A DNA stretch of 18,599 nt. Origin: [Eubacterium] saphenum. GTDB taxonomy: Bacteria > Bacillota > Clostridia > Oscillospirales > Ruminococcaceae. Where the stretch lies: NCBI GenBank assembly GCA_004555855.1, contig SFJQ01000027.1, positions 1-18,599 of the forward strand. Direction: 5' to 3'. The notes under the pieces were generated by a model, which saw only the letters and a program-made list of their open reading frames with translations, did not search any database and was not told the DNA's origin. Positions 14,003 to 18,599 of the stretch are shown here, piece after piece (the first letter of the stretch is position 1; every line of letters starts with the position of its first letter). Both the position numbers and the translations under genes were made by a program.

Positions 14003-14476
14003 ATGGAACAGGAATATGTACTTTCGGTTAAAGTAAACAACAACAACGGCGTTCTTCTGCGCGTTTCGGGACTTTTCAGCAGACGCTGCTTCAACATCAA
14101 GAGCCTCAACGCTGCCGAAACAGAGGAGCCGAACATTTCCCGTCTGACGATTGTCGTTGCGGGAGATTTGAAGGTGCTGACGCAGATTAAAAACCAGCTT
14201 TTGAAGCTCTATGACGTTCACGAGGTGAGAATTCTTGAGGACGCTGTTACCCGCGAGCATATTTTGATAAGAGCGGGACGTTCCGAAGAAGACAGGCACA
14301 AAATCATCGAAATCGCAAATCTTTACCGTGCAAAGCCGGTTGATGTGGGAAAAGATTCCATTATGCTGGAGCTTACCGGCGAACCCGCGAAAATCGACAG
14401 CTTCCTCGACCTGCTGAAGCCGTTCGGAATTATCAAAATGGTGCGCTCGGGAATTACGGCGCTTGAAAGAGATTAA
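14003..14476 (+). CDS. ilvN: Acetolactate synthase, small regulatory subunit
   Basis: The 157-residue protein has an N-terminal ACT domain with NNGVLLRVSGLFSRRCFNI, followed by ISRLTIVVAGD, and the C-terminal small-subunit domain. It activates IlvB and confers feedback inhibition by valine in the family. The ATG at 14003 was chosen because GGAGG at 13991-13995 is seven bases upstream; an in-frame GTG at 13997 is only one base from it. The usual Gly in the FSRRGFNI motif is Cys here, next to the effector-binding region. The ribosome binding site lies inside the ilvB end, so translation is probably coupled. A bidirectional terminator follows at once. Confidence 0.96.
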   Translation: MEQEYVLSVKVNNNNGVLLRVSGLFSRRCFNIKSLNAAETEEPNISRLTIVVAGDLKVLTQIKNQLLKLYDVHEVRILEDAVTREHILIRAGRSEEDRHKIIEIANLYRAKPVDVGKDSIMLELTGEPAKIDSFLDLLKPFGIIKMVRSGITALERD

Positions 14477-14479
14477 AAT

Positions 14480-14514
14480 AAAGGCTGTACCTCAAAAGTA
14501 CAGCCTTTGGTTTT
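14480..14514. terminator. Bidirectional terminator between ilvN and marR
   Basis: A perfect 11-bp stem, AAAGGCTGTAC (14480-14490) with GTACAGCCTTT (14498-14508), has a 7-base loop and is followed by GGTTTT on the plus strand and by TTTATTTTAAT on the minus strand. It ends both convergent genes. Confidence 0.9.
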
Positions 14515-14521
14515 CTATGTA

Positions 14522-14980
14522 TTATTTCAAAGCGGTTTCGATGTTTTTCTTCATCTTCTCGACCGTTGAGCTCATCGCATTCAGTTCCTTCTCGCTTATG
14601 CCCTTCAGAACAGCCTTTTCCATCTTTTCAAGCGACGCCAGAACCTTCGCGTACATCTTCTTCCCTTTTTCGGTAAGAGATACATGGGTTTCGCGCTTGT
14701 CGCCGCCGTTTTTCGCGCGCTCTACAATCCCCTCGCGCTCCATATTTCTTAAAGTGATGCTTATTGTCGGAGGCTTCTGTCCCGTAATCCTCACCAGCTC
14801 AAGCTGCGTCAGACTTTCATTTTCCATCAGCGGATTTAACACATATCTGTACGAATATCTCATTCCGATACGTTCCATTTCCGCACTGATAAACTCTCCG
14901 TACAGAAAACTTGCTTCGTTAAATATTTGAAGAGTTCGGTTGCTTTCGTGAACAATAAAGTTATTGTTTGCAGCCCTCAT
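14522..14980 (-). CDS. MarR-family transcriptional regulator
   Basis: The 152-residue protein has the MarR winged helix: LTQLELVRITGQKPPTISITLRNMEREGIVERAKN is the helix-turn-helix and DKRETHVSLTEKGKKMY is the wing with its conserved Asp-x-Arg. Helical regions on both sides serve dimerisation. MarR proteins repress genes for efflux or stress response and release DNA on binding phenolics or other ligands, or on oxidation; no Cys is visible here, so a thiol switch is unlikely. AAAGGATTG precedes the ATG. A perfect 18-bp palindrome lies within its first codons (14951-14968) and is a candidate self-operator. The divergent neighbour is the YkgJ-like gene; no efflux gene is adjacent. Confidence 0.9.
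   Translation of the reverse strand: MRAANNNFIVHESNRTLQIFNEASFLYGEFISAEMERIGMRYSYRYVLNPLMENESLTQLELVRITGQKPPTISITLRNMEREGIVERAKNGGDKRETHVSLTEKGKKMYAKVLASLEKMEKAVLKGISEKELNAMSSTVEKMKKNIETALK
14951..14968. promoter_or_regulatory. Candidate MarR operator, perfect palindrome
   Basis: AACAATAA-AG-TTATTGTT is an exact inverted repeat with 8-bp arms and a 2-bp spacer. It covers codons 5-10 of marR, about 65-75 bp downstream of the expected transcription start. Size and symmetry fit MarR sites. Binding is inferred; a chance palindrome in AT-rich coding DNA is possible. Confidence 0.35.
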
Positions 14981-15041
14981 TAAAACAATCCTTTCAGATA
15001 AATTTCAGATTTTTCCTGATTATAGAATATTACCTATTTTT

Positions 15042-15069
15042 ATTATACTTCTTTTTACAGGCTTGTCAA
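15042..15069 (-). promoter_or_regulatory. Sigma-A promoter of marR
   Basis: On the minus strand, TTGACA (15064-15069), a 16-bp spacer and TATAAT (15042-15047) lie about 60 bp before the marR ATG. Confidence 0.8.
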
Positions 15070-15164
15070 GTCTATATCGTTTAAAAAGACATCATTTTTC
15101 TATTTTTTGTTTATTATCATTAATAATTTTATATGCAAACAATTTATCGGGCAAATATTCTCTC

Positions 15165-15193
15165 TTGACAAACGTTCAAAAATCGTTTACAAT
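15165..15193 (+). promoter_or_regulatory. Sigma-A promoter of the YkgJ-like gene
   Basis: TTGACA (15165-15170), a 17-bp spacer and TACAAT (15188-15193) precede a leader of about 100 bases before the chosen ATG. Confidence 0.8.
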
Positions 15194-15301
15194 TAATCCA
15201 AAGGCAGAAAAATCCCACTATTATTAACTATAAAAGCCGCTGTTTTATTTTCATATTCTATGATAAAAAGACGAATTATCGATAAGGAAGGTATGATTGA
15301 G

Positions 15302-15775
15302 ATGCTGAAGGAAATTTTGTCGAAAAATGATTGTGCAAAATGCCGAATTTGCTGTGGGTTTGTCGAAAGCGACAAGTGGGAAATCCCGCTGATTTTCCGT
15401 GAAATCAAGGAAAAAGTTGAAGAAAAGCTCGGAGTAACGCTCGAAAAACGTGGCGAGGAGTACGTTTTGCCGATGAATTTTGACGGAGAAAAAGTCATTT
15501 ACTGCCCTGCGGTTTCCGAAAACGGCTGCACCTTGGGCGAGCTTAAGCCGTTTGACTGCGCGGTCTGGCCGTTTCGCGTGAATAAACTCGGCGATTTTCG
15601 CGTGATAACAGTGTCGCCGGTCTGCGAAAGCGTGTCAAAACTGCCGCTGAAAACGCTGAGCGATTTTGTACAAAAAGACGGTTTCGCAGAGATGCTCTTC
15701 GCCGCCGCAAAGACGCATCCCGATATGGTTAAGCCCTACATCAACGGTTATCCCATACTCTTGGTTGAGGAATAA
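15302..15775 (+). CDS. YkgJ-family cysteine-cluster protein
   Basis: The 157-residue protein has the YkgJ/UPF0153 pattern: CAKCRICC near the N-terminus (Cys11, 14, 17, 18), then CPAVSENGC (Cys68, Cys76) and KPFDCAVWPF (Cys86), the last matching the family's RPxxCxxYPF motif. These Cys are thought to bind zinc or an iron-sulfur cluster; the cellular role of the family is not established. The start is uncertain: AAGGAAGG at 15284-15291 suits the ATG at 15302 (ten bases on), but the in-frame ATG at 15293 is close enough to compete, and one at 15260 would add 14 residues. It is a single-gene unit with its own promoter; the next promoter begins 35 bp after its stop. Confidence 0.85.
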   Translation: MLKEILSKNDCAKCRICCGFVESDKWEIPLIFREIKEKVEEKLGVTLEKRGEEYVLPMNFDGEKVIYCPAVSENGCTLGELKPFDCAVWPFRVNKLGDFRVITVSPVCESVSKLPLKTLSDFVQKDGFAEMLFAAAKTHPDMVKPYINGYPILLVEE

Positions 15776-15810
15776 TTTCGCAAGAATTTTCGCCGTCCGC
15801 TCAAACATTC

Positions 15811-15839
15811 TTGACAAAATATGCGAAAAATGTTATAAT
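15811..15839 (+). promoter_or_regulatory. Sigma-A promoter of the HisS-like cluster
   Basis: TTGACA (15811-15816), a 17-bp spacer and TATAAT (15834-15839) form a perfect consensus promoter 40 bp before the ATG. It probably drives the three following genes. Confidence 0.88.
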
Positions 15840-15879
15840 TTATATATACTATGATTTGGTTTAACGAAAGGAATCTGAG

Positions 15880-17091
15880 ATGAAAATAAAATGCGTTAAA
15901 GGAACCCGCGACTACCTCCCCGAAGAAGCGGAGCTTCGCGAAAATATTCAGAATACAATCTTCGAGATTTACAGGAAAAACGGCTTTTCCCGCATTATGA
16001 CGCCCGCTGTTGAGGATATCGAAAACCTCGACAAAAGCGACGGCGGCGACAACCTCAACCTCATTTTCAAGATTTTAAAGCGCGGCGATAAGCTCAGAAG
16101 CGCGCTTGAAAACGGCGGAGAATTGTGCGATATGGGCTTGAGATACGACCTCACGCTCCCGCTTACGCGCTATTTTGCGGCAAACCGCCAGAACCTCACG
16201 ATGCCGTTTAAGGCAATTCAGATGGACAAGGTTTATCGCGCGGAGAACCCCCAGAAAGGTCGCCTGCGCGAGTTTATGCAGTGCGATATCGATGTAATCG
16301 GCGACGACTCGGCAGGGTGCGAAATCGAGCTGATTGCCGTTACCGCAAAGGCTCTGAAAGCGCTTGAAATCGGCGATTTCACCGTTCGTGTAAATGACAG
16401 AACCGTGCTGAACGCGCTGCTTTCGAGCTGCGGTTTTTCCGAGGAACAACTCGCTTCCGTGTGCGTGAGTTTCGATAAACTCGACAAAATCGGCGCTGAG
16501 GGAGTTGTCGCGGAGCTGCTTGAAAAGGGCTTCGAAAAGGCGGCTGTCGATAAATTTGCCGATGTTCTAAAACAGCTCCCGCTCGATATCGACAAGGTTC
16601 GTGAAATCGTCGGCGAGGACGCAACAGCGCGGCTTTCGGGAATTATTTCGGTAAGCAAGGAAATTGCCGATGGGAAATACGGCGTGGAATTTGATATTTC
16701 GCTGGTTCGCGGACAGGGCTATTACACCGGCACGGTTTTCGAGGTTCGCTCTGAGAATTTCGGAAGCTCGGTTGCGGGAGGTGGAAGATATGATAAGCTG
16801 ATAGGCAAATTCATCGGCGAGGATATCCCCGCTTGCGGCTTCTCGATCGGCTTTGAGCGCATCTTCAGCATTCTTTCGGATATGAATCGCAAGACTTCCG
16901 CAAAGGAAAAAATCGCGGTTCTTTACGAGGAGAATTACCTCGGCGCTTACAAAAAAGCCGAGGAGCTTCGCGAAAACTATGATGTCGCGCTGTTCAAAAA
17001 GCCCAAGAAAATGAAAGGTTTTCTGGACAGGCTTCAGGCGGGCGGCTACACGGGTTTTGCCTATGAGGACGGAAATATCAGGACTTTCTGA
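15880..17091 (+). CDS. Histidyl-tRNA synthetase-like protein (HisS/HisZ family)
   Basis: The 403-residue protein is a class II synthetase fold of the HisS/HisZ type: KGTRDYLPEEAELRENI at the start, motif 2 YRAENPQKGRLREFMQ (119-134), the histidine-binding segment LVRGQGYYTG (275-284), AGGGRYDKL (299-307) and motif 3 GFSIGFERI (320-328). True HisS normally has LVRGLDYYTG; here Leu-Asp is Gln-Gly, while the catalytic Arg (Arg277) and motif 2 Arg remain. The C-terminal anticodon-binding domain is reduced to about 60 residues (343-403), and HisS is usually slightly longer. It may be a divergent synthetase, a HisZ subunit of ATP phosphoribosyltransferase, or a paralog with another role. No hisG or other histidine gene is nearby. 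AAAGGA precedes the ATG, and the PfkB gene follows 15 bp later. Confidence 0.8.
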   Translation: MKIKCVKGTRDYLPEEAELRENIQNTIFEIYRKNGFSRIMTPAVEDIENLDKSDGGDNLNLIFKILKRGDKLRSALENGGELCDMGLRYDLTLPLTRYFAANRQNLTMPFKAIQMDKVYRAENPQKGRLREFMQCDIDVIGDDSAGCEIELIAVTAKALKALEIGDFTVRVNDRTVLNALLSSCGFSEEQLASVCVSFDKLDKIGAEGVVAELLEKGFEKAAVDKFADVLKQLPLDIDKVREIVGEDATARLSGIISVSKEIADGKYGVEFDISLVRGQGYYTGTVFEVRSENFGSSVAGGGRYDKLIGKFIGEDIPACGFSIGFERIFSILSDMNRKTSAKEKIAVLYEENYLGAYKKAEELRENYDVALFKKPKKMKGFLDRLQAGGYTGFAYEDGNIRTF

Positions 17092-17106
17092 GTGTCGGAG
17101 GGAATT

Positions 17107-17907
17107 ATGCAAAAGGCTTTAATTCTTTGCAAGGCAGGGTTTGACGGAAAAAATGTCGAGGGCGCGGGCGTTTACACGGCTGCTGCGCTTGCAAGGCTCG
17201 GCGTTTCGACTGCTGCCGCTGCGAAAATTGACGGGGATTATTCCGATATTATCCGCGAGTTTTTCCGTAAAAACGGCGTTGACGACAGCTTGATTGCCGA
17301 GGAAAACGACGATAATTTCAACGTTTCGCCCGATGATTTTGACGCGGTTTTTATAACTGGAGAATTTGTTCTCGATAACGAAAATTCGTATTCCTTCGCA
17401 AAAAAAATCTGCGAGGAATGCAGAAAGCTTGAAATTCCCGTTGTGTTCGACCCGGGAAATTTCGGCGAAAAGGAAAATGTCGAGATAATCAGGGATTTCG
17501 CGCTGAAAGCCGAGGTTTTCGTGCCTGCGGTTGAGGACGCGAAGCAGCTCTGCGGGCTGACTGAGCCAGAGAAAATCGCGGATTATTTCATCTCGCTCGG
17601 AGTGAACAAAATAGTGATTACGCTCGGGAAGCAAGGCGCGTTTTTCAAAAGCCGCGTTGAAAGCGGCGAAGCGCCGACATTCCGCGCGGACAAGGTTGTC
17701 GATGTGACAGGCGCGGGCGACGCTTTTGCGGCGGGACTTATAAGCGGAGTTATCGAGAAAATTCCGCTTAGCGAAGCGGTTGTTCGTGCAAACGCCTGCG
17801 GCTGCTGCGCAATTCAAAGCGAAGGCTTCAGCTTCCCGTCAATTCAGGAGCTGCGCGAATATATGCTCACGCACCGCTTTGTCGTTGACGGCTGCAAGGA
17901 TTACTGA
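17107..17907 (+). CDS. Compact PfkB-family carbohydrate kinase
   Basis: The 266-residue protein carries PfkB signature 2, VDVTGAGDAFAAGL, with the catalytic Asp in GAGD, and the N-terminal GAGVYTAAALARLGV segment that replaces the usual GGNAANVAVALARLG. It should phosphorylate a sugar or sugar-like alcohol with ATP; the substrate cannot be read. It is short: the lid strands between the first domain and the FDAVFITGE strand are nearly absent, and the usual NExE motif reads PAVEDA. Members without a lid include HMP and pyridoxal kinases, so a non-sugar substrate is possible. The ATG at 17107 has GGAGG five bases upstream; a GTG at 17092 overlaps this site. It ends two bases before the HAD gene. 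Confidence 0.85.
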   Translation: MQKALILCKAGFDGKNVEGAGVYTAAALARLGVSTAAAAKIDGDYSDIIREFFRKNGVDDSLIAEENDDNFNVSPDDFDAVFITGEFVLDNENSYSFAKKICEECRKLEIPVVFDPGNFGEKENVEIIRDFALKAEVFVPAVEDAKQLCGLTEPEKIADYFISLGVNKIVITLGKQGAFFKSRVESGEAPTFRADKVVDVTGAGDAFAAGLISGVIEKIPLSEAVVRANACGCCAIQSEGFSFPSIQELREYMLTHRFVVDGCKDY

Positions 17908-17908
17908 T

Positions 17909-18599
17909 ATGACGCTTTATGTAACCGACCTCGACGGAACGCTGCTCAAAAACGACGCGACAATTTCGGATTTTTCGATAAACACGCTCAATTCTCTCAT
18001 CGAAAACGGCGTGCTTTTCACCTACGCGACCGCGCGTTCCTTTTCGAGCGCCGCGCCGCTGATTAAAAAATTGAACCTCGAATGCCCCGCTGTGACTTTC
18101 AACGGGGTTTTCGTGATTAATCCGCAAACCGGCGAGCATTTGATTGAGAATGTTTTTACGAAAAAATCGCTGAAAATCGCCGAGAAATTTCTTCGTGAAA
18201 ATGACTTCGCGCCGCTGGTTTATTCGTACATCAACGGCGAAGAACGCGTTTCGTTTCTCGGGGGAAAAATCGACTGCGTGAGAAGCTACATCAACGCGCG
18301 AAAGGGCGACAAACGGCTTCGCAAAGCCGAAAATTACGATGAGCTATTCAAGGGGAACGTGTTTTACATCACCGTTTTGAACGCGGAAAACACCGAGTTG
18401 CTCGACAGCTTTTTCACCGAAAAAAACGGCTTTGCCCACAACTTTCAGCACGACACCTACGATGACACGACATGGTACGAAATTTACGATAAAAATGCGG
18501 GAAAAGCGGCGGCTGTCCGACAGGTAAAGGCGCTTTTAAATGTCGAGAAAATGGTCTGTTTCGGCGACAACAAAAACGATATCGAGATGCTCAAAGCGG
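17909..18599 (+). CDS. HAD-family Cof-type phosphatase, partial at right edge
   Basis: A frame starting at ATG 17909 stays open for 230 codons to the window edge, so the C-terminus is missing. All four HAD motifs are visible: DLDGT (Asp7, Asp9) as motif I, TYATARS as motif II, Lys in NAGKAAAV as motif III and GDNKNDIEML as motif IV. A large cap domain between motifs II and III, about residues 80-190, marks it as a type IIB (Cof) phosphatase of small phosphorylated metabolites. AAGGA inside the end of the PfkB gene lies eight bases upstream of the ATG, with one base between the stop and this ATG, so the genes are coupled. A kinase next to a phosphatase suggests shared or opposing substrates, which is inference. 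Confidence 0.92.
   Translation, partial: MTLYVTDLDGTLLKNDATISDFSINTLNSLIENGVLFTYATARSFSSAAPLIKKLNLECPAVTFNGVFVINPQTGEHLIENVFTKKSLKIAEKFLRENDFAPLVYSYINGEERVSFLGGKIDCVRSYINARKGDKRLRKAENYDELFKGNVFYITVLNAENTELLDSFFTEKNGFAHNFQHDTYDDTTWYEIYDKNAGKAAAVRQVKALLNVEKMVCFGDNKNDIEMLKA

Larger units (their letters stand above)
14981..15301. other. Intergenic region between marR and the YkgJ-like gene
   Basis: This AT-rich stretch of about 320 bp has no credible gene. It holds the marR promoter, the YkgJ-like promoter about 95 bp away and pointing the other way, and a direct repeat TTTCAGAT (14992-14999 and 15003-15010, 11 bp apart) over the marR ribosome binding site. The middle (15070-15160) is over 75% A/T with only weak dyads. 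The last 100 bp is the untranslated leader of the YkgJ-like gene. Confidence 0.7.

Noticed and set aside
15113..15127. AT-only inverted repeat ATTAT-CATTA-ATAAT as a MarR operator
   Set aside because: The arms are only 5 bp of A/T in a very AT-rich stretch and it lies outside both promoters.
17119..17817. A 232-codon open frame antisense to the PfkB gene
   Set aside because: It is an Asn/Arg-rich shadow of a clear kinase, with no promoter or ribosome binding site.
1..18599. CRISPR array, tRNA or rRNA gene, insertion sequence, or prophage
   Set aside because: No regular repeats, cloverleaf-like segments, transposase or integrase motifs, or terminal inverted repeats were seen by eye on either strand; a dedicated search was not possible.

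Overview
The window looks like chromosomal DNA from an anaerobic low-to-mid GC Firmicute, most likely a gut Clostridia of the Ruminococcaceae/Oscillospiraceae type. This rests on strong AAGGAGG-type ribosome binding sites, occasional TTG starts, many near-consensus sigma-A promoters (TTGACA, 16-17 bp, TATAAT), an L10 leader before rplJ-rplL, and families common in that group (paired MATE pumps, a KAP NTPase, half-size TauE/SafE proteins). I cannot name the species.

Layout. Positions 1-125 hold the start of an unrecognised Trp/Cys-rich protein that runs off the left edge (minus strand). 187-1127 is an azlC-azlD branched-chain amino acid exporter pair (minus) whose azlC lacks its normal N-terminus. 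1317-1832 is a ComEA-like DNA-binding protein. 1964-2332 is the 3' remnant of a 2-keto-3-deoxygluconate kinase. Then come dprA (2357-3292) and a MATE pump (3342-4736). A convergent KAP P-loop ATPase (4793-6580, minus) is divergent from a second MATE pump (6767-8125). An apbE-deaminase operon (minus) ends at 8144. rplJ-rplL (9890-10846) has an autoregulatory leader and stands apart from rpoBC. A half-size EamA transporter (11058-11471) converges on and overlaps a split TauE/SafE pair (11436-12175, minus). ilvB-ilvN (12315-14476) converges on a marR gene (14522-14980, minus). A cysteine-rich YkgJ-like protein follows (15302-15775). Last is a tightly packed cluster of a histidyl-tRNA-synthetase-like protein, a compact PfkB kinase and a HAD phosphatase that runs off the right edge.

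How the genes fit together. Branched-chain amino acids appear twice: synthesis (ilvBN) and export (azlCD). ComEA-like and DprA are both natural-transformation proteins and sit about 500 bp apart, separated by the dead kinase. Most other units are independent one- or two-gene transcripts, each with its own promoter and terminator.

No CRISPR array, tRNA, rRNA, insertion sequence or prophage was seen. I found no convincing multi-gene novel system. The items most worth a second look are the KAP ATPase with Arg in place of the Walker A Lys and an unassigned C-terminal region, the damaged azlC start with a run of seven A, a perfect 18-bp palindrome inside the start of marR, the HisS-like/PfkB/HAD cluster, and the kinase remnant.
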